Part shown: one piece after another, positions 1-9,349 of the stretch
Layout: every line of letters starts with the position of its first letter
Position numbering within the stretch: the first letter of the stretch is position 1
Source: Lysobacterales bacterium
GTDB taxonomy: Bacteria > Pseudomonadota > Gammaproteobacteria > Xanthomonadales > Xanthomonadaceae
Assembly: GCA_014946745.1 (NCBI GenBank)
Contig: JADCRD010000001.1
Coordinates: 1,734,427 to 1,798,426, forward strand
Length of the DNA stretch: 64,000 nucleotides
Direction: 5' to 3'
Program-made: the position numbers and the translations under genes
The notes under the pieces: model-generated
Databases searched by the model: none
What the model was told of the DNA's origin: nothing
What the model saw: only the letters and a program-made list of their open reading frames with translations

Positions 1-1
1 A

Positions 2-544
2 GCGGAAGAAAGCGGCCTGCTGGGCGCCAAGTACTACGTCACCCAACCGCTGCGCCCCTTGGCCACCACGGCGGCCGTGATCAACATCGAGATGTGGAGC
101 CCCGACGGCCCGACCCGCGACATTTCGTCCTGGGGCCTGGGCAAGGTCTCGCTGGAGCGCAGCCTGGAGGCAGCCGCGGCCATCGACGGCCGGACGCGCT
201 CGCTCGACGAGAATCTGGCGGCGGGCCTGTTCTACCGCGCCGACCACTTCGCCTTCGCCCAAGCCGGCGTGCCGGCGCTGACGCTCGGCCCCGGCACCGA
301 TCTGATCGAGGGCGGCGTCGAAGCCGGCAAGGCCGCGCGGGCCAGGTACTTCGCCGAGCGCTACCACCAGCCGTCCGACGAGTACGACGAAAGCTGGGAC
401 ATGCGCGGCCCCACGCTCGACACCCAGACGGTGTATCGACTGGTCGACTCCCTCGCCCGCAGCAGCGACTGGCCGCAGTGGGATGCCGCCAGCCAGTTCG
501 CCGCCGAACGCGCCAAGAGCGAGGCGCAGCGCGCCTCGCGCTGA
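2..544 (+). CDS. M28-family zinc metallopeptidase, C-terminal part (5' end outside window)
   Basis: The reading frame is open from the first bases of the window and ends in TGA, so this is the C-terminal ~180 residues of a longer protein. The opening residues AEESGLLGAKYY match the M28 aminopeptidase motif, where the paired Glu supplies the general base and a zinc ligand. NIEMWSPDG follows, in the place where the family usually has an Asp ligand, then FYRADHFAFAQAGVPAL and a late His in RYHQPSDEYD. That order is typical of secreted M28 peptidases that cleave N-terminal residues from peptides. The signal peptide and the first zinc ligands lie upstream of the window, so substrate and localisation cannot be judged. 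The next gene starts 32 bp downstream on the same strand. Confidence 0.85.
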   Translation, partial: AEESGLLGAKYYVTQPLRPLATTAAVINIEMWSPDGPTRDISSWGLGKVSLERSLEAAAAIDGRTRSLDENLAAGLFYRADHFAFAQAGVPALTLGPGTDLIEGGVEAGKAARARYFAERYHQPSDEYDESWDMRGPTLDTQTVYRLVDSLARSSDWPQWDAASQFAAERAKSEAQRASR

Positions 545-576
545 GCCCGCCCGCCCGCGCCAACGGAAACCGCCGC

Positions 577-1176
577 ATGCGCACCTTCGTGCTCAGAGCC
601 CGCGCCGCGCCCACCGACAGTCAGGCCCTGCTGGCCAACATCGGACGCGAGGCGCACACCGAAATCCTTGCGCATGCGCTGATGAATGCGATCTTCGTCG
701 CGCAGTCGCATCGGCCGGATGTGGTGGTCTACCTCGTGCTTGAAAGCACCCGCGACTATTCGCGCACGCTGCGCTTCGAGGCCAGCGCTCTGCAGGACCT
801 GGGCGGCTTCGATGAGCGCCGCCTGCTGGCGCGCATCGCCAAAGCGCTGGACGCTTCCGTCGGCATGGGCAAGGACGAAACGCGCGGCGTCGAGCCAGGC
901 CTCAGCGTCGCCACGACCAGCTTCGAGAGGCTGGTGCAGCGGCTGGCCGAAGACCACACGCTGTACATGCTGGATCGCAGGGGCTCGCCGATCCGCGAGC
1001 GGGCCATCGCGGTCAACCCCTGCTTTCTGCTGACCGACCATATCCCGATGCCCAAGAACGCGATCCGCGGGCTGGAGCGTCTGGGCGCAGAGAAACTCTC
1101 GCTGGGCCCGAAGATGCTGTTCGCGTCGCAGTGCGTGGTGCTGATCCACAGCGAGCTCGACCATCGCGAAGGCTGA
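577..1176 (+). CDS. TrmY-like SPOUT methyltransferase (DUF358 family)
   Basis: This 199-residue protein starts MRTFVLRARAAPTD and matches the TrmY/DUF358 family across its whole length. Its C-terminal trefoil-knot segment contains LTDHIPMP, LSLGPKMLFASQCVVL and a final HSELD. In archaea TrmY uses S-adenosylmethionine to methylate N1 of pseudouridine-54 in the tRNA T-loop. Bacterial homologues exist, but bacteria generally carry m5U (T) at that position, so the substrate here is uncertain. The ATG at 577 gives the conserved family N-terminus; a longer upstream reading would overlap the peptidase gene. It lies 32 bp after the M28 peptidase and may be co-transcribed with it. The family call is firm and the substrate is not known. 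Confidence 0.8.
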   Translation: MRTFVLRARAAPTDSQALLANIGREAHTEILAHALMNAIFVAQSHRPDVVVYLVLESTRDYSRTLRFEASALQDLGGFDERRLLARIAKALDASVGMGKDETRGVEPGLSVATTSFERLVQRLAEDHTLYMLDRRGSPIRERAIAVNPCFLLTDHIPMPKNAIRGLERLGAEKLSLGPKMLFASQCVVLIHSELDHREG

Positions 1177-1240
1177 GCCTGGGCGGCCGGGCCCGTGCGG
1201 CGCGCTGGATCGCTACGGCTTTCGAATCGCAGCGCGCACG

Positions 1241-2332
1241 TCAGACATCCGCGGCCAAGCTGTCATCGGCCGTCGACCGCGGGGGCGCGGGCTGACGGGC
1301 CCGCACTCGCCATTCGCTGGGCGTGCAGCCCATCGCTGCCTTGAAGGCACGATTGAAGGGCCCCAGTGAACCGAAACCAGCATCGAGGCTGATGTCGAGC
1401 ACGCTGCGTCGCGGCTGTTGCTGCAGCAAGCGGCAGGCATGCTCGATGCGATAGCGGTTCACCCACTGGTTGAAGTTGGCCGCACCCAGCACCTGATTGA
1501 TTACGCGGCTGACGCGGTGCTCCTTGCTGCCGACATGGGCGGCGAGGTCCGCGACTTTCAGCTCGGGCTGGCGGTACAGGCGATCGACCTCCAAGGCCGC
1601 GACCAGAACGACCGCGAGCGCCTGCGACTCCTGGCATATCACCCCAGCCGGTGCGGGTGCGGGTGCGGGCGATACAACAGGGGATGCCCTTTCCGGCGAG
1701 CGACGCCGGAGTTCCAGGGCGATGTGGGTGAACACCAGAATCGACAGGGCGCAGCTGAGCACGACCAAGCGATGCGCCGACAGCCAGGCGGGCTCGCTCG
1801 ATGCCAGAGCGCCTGACAGGGTGCCCAGCAGTACACAGCCACCGTAGACGGCCATGAAGCCCAGGCGCAGTCGTCGCTCCGCTGCCGCTGCGGCGCGATA
1901 GCCTCGAAGCGCCTCGGCGAAGGCCAGCACCAGTACGGTCGAACTGGCAAGCGTCAGCAGCTCTCCCAGCACCGACAGGGCCAAGCCCCCGGCCCCCGCG
2001 GTCTTCAGCGCGCGGTAGGCCACGATCAGCACGGCCACGCTGGCTGCCGCTGCAAGGTGCGCGGGCCCGACGCCGCCCTCGCCGCGAAACAGCGCGCGCG
2101 CGACCAGCCAGTAGGCGTTGCAGGTCGCGCACCCGCCGACCGCCAGCAGAAGCAGCGCCCAGGTCGGAGCCGTGCTCCACACGGGTCCGAGCAGACTCAG
2201 TGCAAGCGAGCCACAGAACACTGCAAACAGAAGCTCGGCGGTGGACTTCCGGGGGCGCCGCAGCAAGATCAGAACCGAAGCCAGGGCCAAAGCCACGACG
2301 AGGCCGGTAAACACCTCTTCGACACGTTCCAT
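1241..2332 (-). CDS. Membrane-anchored AraC-family transcriptional regulator
   Basis: The 363-residue protein has an N-terminal half of about six or seven hydrophobic helices (VFTGLVVALALASVLILL and others). The C-terminal ~100 residues form an AraC-type double helix-turn-helix, with LAAHVGSKEHRVSRVIN as the first HTH, then HACRLLQQ and the signature GFGSLGPFNRAFKAAMGCTPSEWR. Such proteins sense a signal in or at the membrane and bind DNA in the cytoplasm. ATG at 2332 is preferred over a TTG at 2389, because the latter would add an unrelated basic extension. The gene diverges from the DUF2306 membrane protein 176 bp away, which is the most obvious candidate target. The ligand is unknown. Confidence 0.85.
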   Translation of the reverse strand: MERVEEVFTGLVVALALASVLILLRRPRKSTAELLFAVFCGSLALSLLGPVWSTAPTWALLLLAVGGCATCNAYWLVARALFRGEGGVGPAHLAAAASVAVLIVAYRALKTAGAGGLALSVLGELLTLASSTVLVLAFAEALRGYRAAAAAERRLRLGFMAVYGGCVLLGTLSGALASSEPAWLSAHRLVVLSCALSILVFTHIALELRRRSPERASPVVSPAPAPAPAGVICQESQALAVVLVAALEVDRLYRQPELKVADLAAHVGSKEHRVSRVINQVLGAANFNQWVNRYRIEHACRLLQQQPRRSVLDISLDAGFGSLGPFNRAFKAAMGCTPSEWRVRARQPAPPRSTADDSLAADV

Positions 2333-2508
2333 GCGCGCACTCCCGCGGTTCGACGCGCCAAGCCTGGGCAGCGCGGCTGCGCTTTGCAAGCCGGGGCGTC
2401 TGAACGTCCGGTTGCCGCGCGTGGCCTCATCGCGATGCGGCTGGCCGATTCGCGAATCGACAGGACTCGCCCCGACGACTGCAGGACGCTGAGCGCACGC
2501 CCTTCTGG

Positions 2509-3315
2509 ATGCCCCTCATGCCCTACACCCCCACCGCGGGCTCACGCGCTCTGTCTCTCGCCGCCGGGCTCTGGTTCCTCGTGGCCGCCGCGGGCCAGAC
2601 GGCCTTTGCCGCCTTTGTCTTGGCGTTCGTTCTGCCGCGCCTCGTCGCAGGCGACCTGCCGGGCCTCAACGACAAACCGCATATCACCGGCTACCAGCCC
2701 GGCGACACGCTCGGCAACACTCAACTGCTGGGGCATCTGCTGCTGGGTGCGCTGATGACCCTGTCCGGTCTGATCCAGCTGCTGCCGGCCCTGCGCCAGC
2801 GCTGGCCCGCGCTGCACCGCTGGAACGGACGGATATTCATGCTCAGCGCGTTCATCACCACGCTGAGCGGCTTCTACCTGACCTGGATACGTGGCTCCCA
2901 GCTCAACCTGGGCAGTGCACTCTCGACCAGCGCGAACGGCGTGCTGATCCTGATCGCCCTCGCGCTGGCCTGGCGCGCCGCCCGCAGCCGGGACCTGACC
3001 GCGCACCGCCGCCACGCGCTGCGCGCCTTTCTGCTCGTCAACGGCGTGTGGTTCCTGCGGGTCGGCATGGTGCTGACCGGCATGGCGCTGGCTGCCGTCG
3101 GCGGCAGGCTCGATGTCAACGGCCCGGTCTTCCTCGCGGTCAGCGTGCTGAGCTGGCTGTTGCCGCTGGCCCTGCTTGAGCTGTACTTCGCGGCACAGGC
3201 ATCGCCGCGCGCCGGCTTTCGCTATCTCGTCGCAGGTGCTTTGGGCCTGTCGGCCCTAGCGACCGCAGCGGGCGGCCTCGCCGCCTGGCTGTTCATGTGG
3301 GCGCCCCGGCTGTAG
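2509..3315 (+). CDS. DUF2306 family membrane protein
   Basis: A 268-residue integral membrane protein with about seven hydrophobic segments. Between them sit HLLLGALMTLSGLIQLLP, a HRWNGRIFM motif, and an HRRHALRAFLLVNGVWFLR segment, which match the DUF2306 (YozB-like) family with its conserved His and Arg residues near membrane boundaries. No biochemical role is established for the family. Two in-frame ATG codons (2509 and 2518) are possible starts. The divergent membrane-bound AraC regulator upstream suggests it is a regulated gene, but the pairing is only positional. Confidence 0.7.
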   Translation: MPLMPYTPTAGSRALSLAAGLWFLVAAAGQTAFAAFVLAFVLPRLVAGDLPGLNDKPHITGYQPGDTLGNTQLLGHLLLGALMTLSGLIQLLPALRQRWPALHRWNGRIFMLSAFITTLSGFYLTWIRGSQLNLGSALSTSANGVLILIALALAWRAARSRDLTAHRRHALRAFLLVNGVWFLRVGMVLTGMALAAVGGRLDVNGPVFLAVSVLSWLLPLALLELYFAAQASPRAGFRYLVAGALGLSALATAAGGLAAWLFMWAPRL

Positions 3316-3341
3316 CCGGGCGAACCTGACCCAGGCCGCAC

Positions 3342-3842
3342 TCAAGCGCTGTCGCGAGCGCCGGCGTACAGGGCCATCAGGTGCACGTCGACATAGCGGC
3401 CGCCGCGCAGCGCATAGCCCCGGCTCGTGCCCTCGCGCACAAAGCCGTGGCGCGCGAACAGCGTCTGTGCAGCGGCGTTGTCGGTGTAGACCTCCAGCTC
3501 GATGCGGCGCACGCCCAGCCAGCCAAAGCACAACTCGATGGCGCCGCTCATCAGCGCGTGGCCAACGCCGCGACCGCGAGCCCCTTCATCCACCCCCAGG
3601 CCGATATTGGCGACATGCGCGCGCCGCGGATTCTCGAAGCGCTCGACCCCAATCTGCCCAAGCACACGGCCATCCACCTCGGCGACCAGGCTGTGGAAAT
3701 GGGTGTGCAGTCGACCCAAGCGCTGCTGCCAGAGCTCGGCGCTGGGAAACGGCAGCTGCAGGGTGTTGGCATAGACCGAAGGCTGCGCGTAGAGGGCGCG
3801 GATGGCTTCGATATCGCGGGCTTCGCTGTGTCGGATGTGCAT
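3342..3842 (-). CDS. aaaT: GNAT acetyltransferase, YhhY/AaaT-like (L-amino acid N-acetyltransferase)
   Basis: The 166-residue protein is a GNAT-fold acetyltransferase. It matches E. coli YhhY (renamed AaaT) closely: IRHSEARDIEAIRALYAQP at the start, YANTLQLPFPS, RRAHVANIGLGVDE and the acetyl-CoA loop ARGRGVGHALM, then RIELEVYTDNAAAQTLFARHGF and YALRGGRYVDVHLMA. YhhY/AaaT N-acetylates some L-amino acids such as phenylalanine and methionine; that substrate range is carried over from the family. ATG at 3842 was chosen because the family begins there; the upstream extension is not family-like. It is transcribed away from the EAL-HDOD gene that starts 193 bp to the right. Confidence 0.82.
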   Translation of the reverse strand: MHIRHSEARDIEAIRALYAQPSVYANTLQLPFPSAELWQQRLGRLHTHFHSLVAEVDGRVLGQIGVERFENPRRAHVANIGLGVDEGARGRGVGHALMSGAIELCFGWLGVRRIELEVYTDNAAAQTLFARHGFVREGTSRGYALRGGRYVDVHLMALYAGARDSA

Positions 3843-4035
3843 GCCCGCAGCTTGCCGCAGCGACGGCGCGTGAGACAAGCCTCGGCGCGAAGCTTGCATC
3901 CCCGCGCACCGACTGGGCGCTGCAGGTGCCAAGGCCGTACGAGCGGGGACGGCCCGGCTATGCTGCAGCGCGTTCCCACCGGAGGATGCGCGTCGCCCGC
4001 GCATCCGCCCGCAGCACATGGAGTGCGGTAGCCGC

Positions 4036-5400
4036 ATGTTCAATTTCTTGAAGCGTCTCTTTGGCGGCGCAACCGCCGACAAGCCGGCGGATCGGGCCTT
4101 CGCCGCGCTCAATCAACAGGCACCGATCAAGCGGGAACAGGGCAAGCCGCACACGGACGGCGCCGCCAGCGAGAGCTTCATCTGCCGCGAGACCATCCTT
4201 GGCCGCGACCAGCGGGTCGCCGGCTATCACTTCCTGCTCCATCAAGCCACGCGCGCTCGCCTTGTCAGCCGTAGCCGTCGCATCCACCACGTGTACGCCG
4301 AAGTGCTGGTGCGCAATCTGATCAAGATCGACGTCGGCCGCCTGCTCGGCCACCGACTCGCATTCTTCGAGGTGCCGGATTCCTTCCTTCGGCACGAGGC
4401 CCTGATCGAGCTGCCGCCCGAAAACGCCGTGTTGACCCTGGTGGCCTTGCCCGATCCGGATGGCCCCTCGCCCGCCGAAGTGATCGAGCAGGTGCGCGAG
4501 CTGCGCCGGCGCGGATACCGGTTCGCGGTCAACGCGATGTCGCAGGAAGCCCCGGGGGCCTATCTGCTCGCGGAAGCCGACTTCGTGATCGTCCGCGCCG
4601 ACCAGGCCGACCCCAAGCGCCTGCGCGACTTCTCCGAAGCGCTGGCGCGCGCCGACCACAAGCGGCAGTGGCTGGCCAGAGAGCTGCCCAGCCACGATGA
4701 GTTCACGCTCTGCTTCAACCTGGGCGCGAGCCTGTTCCAAGGTCCCTTCGTCACCCGGCGCGAGGACTGGAGCAGCAATGCACTCGGCCCCAATGCGGCG
4801 CGCATCGCCGATCTGCTGTCGCGCTTGCGCCGCGATGTCGACACCCGCGAGATCGCCGAGGTGCTGAAGCAGGATCCGGCGCTTTCGCTGCGCCTGATGC
4901 GCTACATCAACTCGGCTTCGATGGCGCTGCGCGAAGAGGTCACCAGCATCGAGCGCGCCTTACTGCAGCTGGGCCGCGAAAAGCTCTATCGCTGGCTCAG
5001 CCTGCTGCTGTACGGCGCCGACAGCCGGAACCCCGCTGCGTCCGCCCTGCTGGAAGCCGCCCTCGTGCGCGCGCGCATGCTCGAACAGCTGGGTGCGGAT
5101 CGACCCACTGAAGCGCGCGACGCCCTCTTTCTGGTCGGCCTGCTGTCACTGGTCGACGCAGTGCTGCAGGTGCCGATGCCGCTGGCGCTTGCCCAGCTCG
5201 CCCCCTCGCCCGAGATCGAAGCCGCGGTCGCCCGCGGCGAAGGCGAAATGGCCGAGCTGCTCGCCCTGGCGGTGGCCTGCGAGGGCAGCGATGCGGATGC
5301 GATCCAGCGCGCAGCACTACGCTGCGGCGTCGATGCGGCGACCGCCAGCGCTGCACATGTCGAGGCCCTAGGCTGGGCGCTGCAGGTGACCCAGGAGTAG
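4036..5400 (+). CDS. HDOD protein with degenerate EAL domain (YuxH type)
   Basis: The 454-residue protein has an EAL-like N-terminal domain (about residues 45-240) followed by an HDOD domain (about 250-430; LLSRLRRDVDTREIAEVLKQ, LSLRLMRYINSA, SIERALLQLGREKLYRWL). The EAL part is recognisable from GRDQRVAGYHFLLHQ and LFQGPFVT. The usual Glu-Ala-Leu metal site and the DDFG-type motif are absent (FAVNAMSQ stands in their place), so c-di-GMP hydrolysis is unlikely. Such proteins act as signalling scaffolds, in Xanthomonas often linked to motility or virulence, but this one's partner is unknown. ATG 4036 was preferred to 4018 because MFNFLKRLFG is a plausible amphipathic start. Confidence 0.8.
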   Translation: MFNFLKRLFGGATADKPADRAFAALNQQAPIKREQGKPHTDGAASESFICRETILGRDQRVAGYHFLLHQATRARLVSRSRRIHHVYAEVLVRNLIKIDVGRLLGHRLAFFEVPDSFLRHEALIELPPENAVLTLVALPDPDGPSPAEVIEQVRELRRRGYRFAVNAMSQEAPGAYLLAEADFVIVRADQADPKRLRDFSEALARADHKRQWLARELPSHDEFTLCFNLGASLFQGPFVTRREDWSSNALGPNAARIADLLSRLRRDVDTREIAEVLKQDPALSLRLMRYINSASMALREEVTSIERALLQLGREKLYRWLSLLLYGADSRNPAASALLEAALVRARMLEQLGADRPTEARDALFLVGLLSLVDAVLQVPMPLALAQLAPSPEIEAAVARGEGEMAELLALAVACEGSDADAIQRAALRCGVDAATASAAHVEALGWALQVTQE

Positions 5401-5474
5401 CGCGCGGCGCTGACCGCCGCGGGCGCATGCCTGCCCACGGTCCGAGACGCCTTCCGCTGCCGGCTCCATCAACG

Positions 5475-5508
5475 CAAACGGCCGACGGAGTACTCCATCG
5501 GCCGTTTG
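5475..5508. terminator. Bidirectional hairpin between EAL-HDOD gene and acnB
   Basis: An 11-bp perfect stem (CAAACGGCCGA paired with TCGGCCGTTTG) encloses a further GGAG/CTCC stem after one mismatch. It sits between the two convergent genes and can serve both. The following T-run is short (GTTTGTGTT on the plus strand), so its strength as an intrinsic terminator is uncertain. Confidence 0.6.
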
Positions 5509-5568
5509 TGTTCATGCTGACGGGTGAACGGCGATGCGGCCGTTCGCCCGTACGCGCGGCGACGCGAC

Positions 5569-8160
5569 TCAGGCGTTGACCGCCTTCGCCACCTCGGCGT
5601 AGTCCTCGATCTGGTCGAAGTTCATGTAGCGGTAGATCTGATCGCCGTTGGCGTTGATCACGCCGATGTCCGCCATGTACTCCTCGCGGGTCGGGATGCG
5701 ACCCAAGCGCGAACAGATCGCAGCCAGCTCCGCCGAGCCCAGGTAGACGTTGGTGTTGCGGCCCAGGCGATTGGGGAAATTGCGCGTCGAGGTCGACATG
5801 GCCGTGGCGCCCTCGCGAATCTGCGCCTGGTTGCCCATGCACAGCGAGCAGCCCGGCATCTCCATGCGTGCGCCCGCCGTGCCGAAGGTGCCGTAGTGGC
5901 CTTCCTTGGTCAGCTCGGCCGCGTCCATCTTGGTCGGCGGGGCCACCCACAGGCGGGTCGGGATATCGCGCTTGCCCTCCAGCAGCTTGGCCGCGGCGCG
6001 GAAGTGGCCGATGTTGGTCATGCACGAGCCGATAAAGACCTCGTCGATCTGCGCGCCGGCAACATCGGACAGGGTCTTGGCGTCGTCCGGATCGTTCGGG
6101 CAGCAGACGATCGGCTCAACGATCTCGGCCAGATCGATCTCGATCACGGCAGCGTATTCGGCATCGGCATCCGGCTGCAGCAGCTGCGGGTTGGCCAGCC
6201 ACTCCTCCATCTTCTTGATGCGGCGCGCCAGCGAGCGGGCGTCCTGATAGCCCTCGGCGATCATCCACTTCAGCAGGGTGATGTTCGAGTTCAGGTACTC
6301 GATGATCGGCGCCTGGTCTAGGCGCACGGTGCAGCCGGCGGCCGAGCGCTCGGCCGAGGCGTCGGCCAGTTCAAACGCCTGCTCGATCTTCAGTTCAGGC
6401 AGGCCTTCGATCTCGAGGATGCGGCCGGAGAAGATGTTCTTCTTGCCCTTCTTCTCGACCGTCAGCAGTCCGGCCTTGATGGCGTACAGCGGGATCGCAT
6501 GCACCAGATCGCGCAAGGTGACGCCCGGCTGCATGCGGCCCTTGAAGCGGACCAGCACGGATTCCGGCATGTCCAGCGGCATCACGCCGGTGGCGGCGGC
6601 AAACGCCACCAGACCCGAGCCGGCCGGGAAGCTGATGCCGATCGGGAAGCGGGTATGGCTGTCGCCGCCGGTGCCGACGGTGTCCGGCAGCAGCATGCGG
6701 TTGAGCCACGAGTGGATGATGCCGTCGCCGGGACGCAGGGACACGCCGCCGCGGGTGGAGATGAACTCCGGCAGGGTGTGGTGCGTCTTGACGTCAACGG
6801 GCTTGGGATAGGCCGCGGTGTGGCAGAAGCTCTGCATCACCAGATCCGCCGAGAAGCCGAGGCAGGCGAGGTCCTTCAGCTCGTCGCGGGTCATCGGGCC
6901 GGTGGTGTCCTGCGAACCCACCGTGGTCATCTTCGGCTCGCAGTAGGTGCCGGGGCGGATGCCCTTGCCTTCGGGCAGGCCACAGGCGCGGCCCACCATC
7001 TTCTGGGCCAGGGTGTAGCCCTTGCCGCTGTCGGCCGGCGCCTGCGGCAGACGGAACAGGGTCGAGGCCGGCAGGCCCAGCGACTCGCGCGCCTTGGCGG
7101 TGAGGCCGCGGCCGATGATCAGCGGAATGCGGCCACCGGCGCGCACTTCGTCGAACAGGACATCGGACTTCACTTCGAACTCGGCGATCACTTCGCCATT
7201 CTTCAGTGCCTTGCCCGCATAAGGCTGCAGTTCGATGACGTCGCCGTGCTCCATCTTCGAGACGTCCAGCTCGATCGGCAGCGCGCCCGCGTCTTCCATG
7301 GTGTTGTAGAAGATCGGCGCGATCTTGCTGCCCAGGCAGACGCCGCCGAAGCGCTTGTTGGGGATGTAGGGGATGTCCTCGCCGGTGAACCACAGCACCG
7401 AGTTGGTGGCCGACTTGCGCGATGAGCCGGTGCCCACCACGTCGCCGACGTAAGCGACCAGATGGCCCTTGGCCTTGAGGTCAAGAATGGCCTGGATCGG
7501 GCCGCGCTTGCCGTCCTCTTCCGGCACGAAGGCCGCGCCTTCGCGCTTGTTCTTCAACATCGCCAGCGCATGCATCGGGATGTCCGGGCGCGTGGTCGCA
7601 TCAGGCGCGGGCGACAGATCGTCGGTATTGGTTTCGCCCGGCACCTTGAACACGGTGAGCGTCAGGCTCTGCGGCACTTCAGGGCGCGAGGTGAACCACT
7701 CGGCATTGGCCCAGCTGTTCAGTACGGCCTGGGCATGGGCATTGCCGGCCCGTGCCTTCTCTTCGATGTCGTGGAAGGCGTCGAAGATCAGCAGGGTGTT
7801 CTTCAGGGCATCGGCGGCGACCGCGGCGACCGCGGCGTCATCCAGCAGCTCGATCAGCGGGTGCACGTTGTAGCCACCGAGCATGGTGCCCAGCAGCTCG
7901 GTGGCGCGGGCGCGGCTGATCAAGGGGTTGCTCTCGGTGCCGTGGGCGATCGCCGCCAGATAGCTGGCCTTGACCTTGGCCGCATCGTCGACACCCGCCG
8001 GTACGCGGTGGCTCAGCAGCTCCAGCAGGAAGGCCTCTTCACCGGCCGGCGGCGCCTTCAGCAGCTCGATGACCTCGGCGGTCTGCTGGGCGGACAGCGG
8101 CAGCGGCGGGATGCCCAGCGCGGCGCGCTCGGCAACGTGTTGGCGATAGGCTTGGAGCAT
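5569..8160 (-). CDS. acnB: Bifunctional aconitate hydratase 2 / 2-methylisocitrate dehydratase
   Basis: AcnB isomerises citrate to isocitrate in the TCA cycle and can also dehydrate 2-methylisocitrate in propionate catabolism. The product has 863 residues, matching E. coli AcnB (865), and the swapped AcnB domain order: a HEAT-like N-terminal domain (about 1-160), the swivelling domain, then the [4Fe-4S] catalytic domains. Three cluster Cys motifs are visible: [19 protein letters not shown] and [20 protein letters not shown] and [16 protein letters not shown] are also AcnB-specific. The gene stands alone, with a hairpin downstream and a 589-bp gene-free stretch upstream. Confidence 0.97.
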   Translation of the reverse strand: MLQAYRQHVAERAALGIPPLPLSAQQTAEVIELLKAPPAGEEAFLLELLSHRVPAGVDDAAKVKASYLAAIAHGTESNPLISRARATELLGTMLGGYNVHPLIELLDDAAVAAVAADALKNTLLIFDAFHDIEEKARAGNAHAQAVLNSWANAEWFTSRPEVPQSLTLTVFKVPGETNTDDLSPAPDATTRPDIPMHALAMLKNKREGAAFVPEEDGKRGPIQAILDLKAKGHLVAYVGDVVGTGSSRKSATNSVLWFTGEDIPYIPNKRFGGVCLGSKIAPIFYNTMEDAGALPIELDVSKMEHGDVIELQPYAGKALKNGEVIAEFEVKSDVLFDEVRAGGRIPLIIGRGLTAKARESLGLPASTLFRLPQAPADSGKGYTLAQKMVGRACGLPEGKGIRPGTYCEPKMTTVGSQDTTGPMTRDELKDLACLGFSADLVMQSFCHTAAYPKPVDVKTHHTLPEFISTRGGVSLRPGDGIIHSWLNRMLLPDTVGTGGDSHTRFPIGISFPAGSGLVAFAAATGVMPLDMPESVLVRFKGRMQPGVTLRDLVHAIPLYAIKAGLLTVEKKGKKNIFSGRILEIEGLPELKIEQAFELADASAERSAAGCTVRLDQAPIIEYLNSNITLLKWMIAEGYQDARSLARRIKKMEEWLANPQLLQPDADAEYAAVIEIDLAEIVEPIVCCPNDPDDAKTLSDVAGAQIDEVFIGSCMTNIGHFRAAAKLLEGKRDIPTRLWVAPPTKMDAAELTKEGHYGTFGTAGARMEMPGCSLCMGNQAQIREGATAMSTSTRNFPNRLGRNTNVYLGSAELAAICSRLGRIPTREEYMADIGVINANGDQIYRYMNFDQIEDYAEVAKAVNA

Positions 8161-8749
8161 GGGGAAGGTCCTTCAGGCATGGGACGCCGCGCGCATCGCA
8201 GCCACAGCCGCGGATCGGCCAGTGGCAGCGCACGGTGGAAAGTGAAGACCAAGATGGGGACCTGCGCTCGGCGGAGCAAGCCGGCCTTCACGGCCGCAGA
8301 TTTTCGCCCGCCGGGCCGATGGGGGCAATACAACTTTGCGGCAGCCGCACGAGTTTCCTTGAGCGGCGGAAGCGATTCGCGCGGGCGACGCCGCGCTCAG
8401 CCGCGCTCCTGCGGATTTCCCAAACCCGCCGGCCCGGGCAGTTGCGAGCTTGCTCGCAGCCGCAGGGCTCGGGGTTGCCGCTGCTCAGACACGTGCCGAT
8501 CGCCGTGTCGCCTGCAAGCAGGCTCCTACTGGGGCGCGGTTCACTCCAGCTCGCTGCCAAGCTGGGCGCGCGGCGCATCTCACGAAGCTCCAGCAGCCAG
8601 CGCCCAAGCCTGGCTGCCTTCCCTCGCTGCGCACCGATGCTTGGCTGCGGTGGGAGCGAACCAACTCGCGACCGCAGCGCTTGGGGCTTGCCACGCAAAC
8701 GCAATCCGCTTGCCGTGTGCCGCGCAGGCCCCGAGCTGCCAATCCGAGA
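8161..8749. other. Gene-free stretch upstream of acnB
   Basis: No credible gene is seen in these 589 bp. The half next to acnB must hold its promoter, but no convincing -35/-10 pair stands out. The half next to the DUF1318 gene holds three REP-like palindromes, listed separately. Confidence 0.6.
8443..8678. repeat. Cluster of three REP-like palindromes
   Basis: Three palindromes are spaced through this interval. At 8443-8458 lies TGCGAGCTTGCTCGCA. At 8510-8529 lies GCCTGCAAGCAGGC followed by TCCTAC, which on the minus strand reads GTAGGAGCCTGCTTGCAGGC. At 8644-8678 an imperfect hairpin has arms GCTGCGGT/ACCGCAGC around a GTGGGAGCGA head. The GTAGGAGC/GTGGGAGCGA head is the form usual in REP families of Pseudomonas, Stenotrophomonas and Xanthomonas. 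Family assignment is from memory of the consensus. Confidence 0.6.
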
Positions 8750-9349
8750 CTACTTCTGCTTCCACTCGCCCGAGGCGTCCTGGTACCACCAGCCGCCGCG
8801 GGCACTCGCGATCCACTGCCGCGCAAAGGTGTCCCGGATCTGCGCTTCCCACTCCGGGTGGCCATTGGCGACAGCGATTTCGCGATAGACCGCGCTGCGG
8901 TCGCGGTTGTCGTCGGCGACCGCCTGATTCACCGCCGCGCGGTCGCGCAGGCCGATCTGGCTGGCGTCGCGCAGGCTGATCGTGCCGTCACGCGCCAAGC
9001 CCAGCGCACCGGAGTCGAAGTGCGGGGCCAAGGCTGACTGGAAACGCTCCGTCATGCGGGTCTGGATGGCCTGGATGGCCGGCGTGCGGATCTTGATGTC
9101 GGCGGTCTGGGCATGCGCCACCGGGAACACGAAGTCGAGCACCGCCGTGCCCAAGGCAGCCATACCGCCGCCCTGCCCCGCCTCGGGCTTGGCCTCGGGC
9201 TGCGGCTGCGGCTGCTCGCCGATGACGGTCTCGACAAACTCGCGCGCCGCCTGCTGCGCCTCGGCCGCCGGGAAGTAGACGTTGATGGTGACGCACGCGC
9301 TCAAGGACAGCAGCGCCGCGGCAGCGAACAGTTTCCAAGGCTTGAACAT
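8750..9349 (-). CDS. DUF1318 (YdbL-like) lipoprotein
   Basis: The 199-residue protein begins MFKPWKLFAAAALLSLSAC, a lipoprotein signal peptide whose lipobox LSAC places the lipidated Cys at residue 19. The next residues VTINVYFPAAEAQQAA and a C-terminal half rich in RDRAAVNQAVADDNRDR and YREIA match DUF1318, the YdbL family. The Pro/Gln-rich segment around residue 50 is a linker. E. coli YdbL is a periplasmic protein encoded with YnbE and the AsmA-like protein YdbH, which have been linked to outer-membrane lipid homeostasis; no ydbH or ynbE is adjacent here. It is longer than E. coli YdbL (~108 residues) because of the linker and extra C-terminal residues. Confidence 0.75.
   Translation of the reverse strand: MFKPWKLFAAAALLSLSACVTINVYFPAAEAQQAAREFVETVIGEQPQPQPEAKPEAGQGGGMAALGTAVLDFVFPVAHAQTADIKIRTPAIQAIQTRMTERFQSALAPHFDSGALGLARDGTISLRDASQIGLRDRAAVNQAVADDNRDRSAVYREIAVANGHPEWEAQIRDTFARQWIASARGGWWYQDASGEWKQK

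Noticed and set aside
7462-8979. 505-codon plus-strand frame opposite acnB and across the REP cluster
   Set aside because: It spans acnB antisense, the palindromes and part of the DUF1318 gene; no motif is present.
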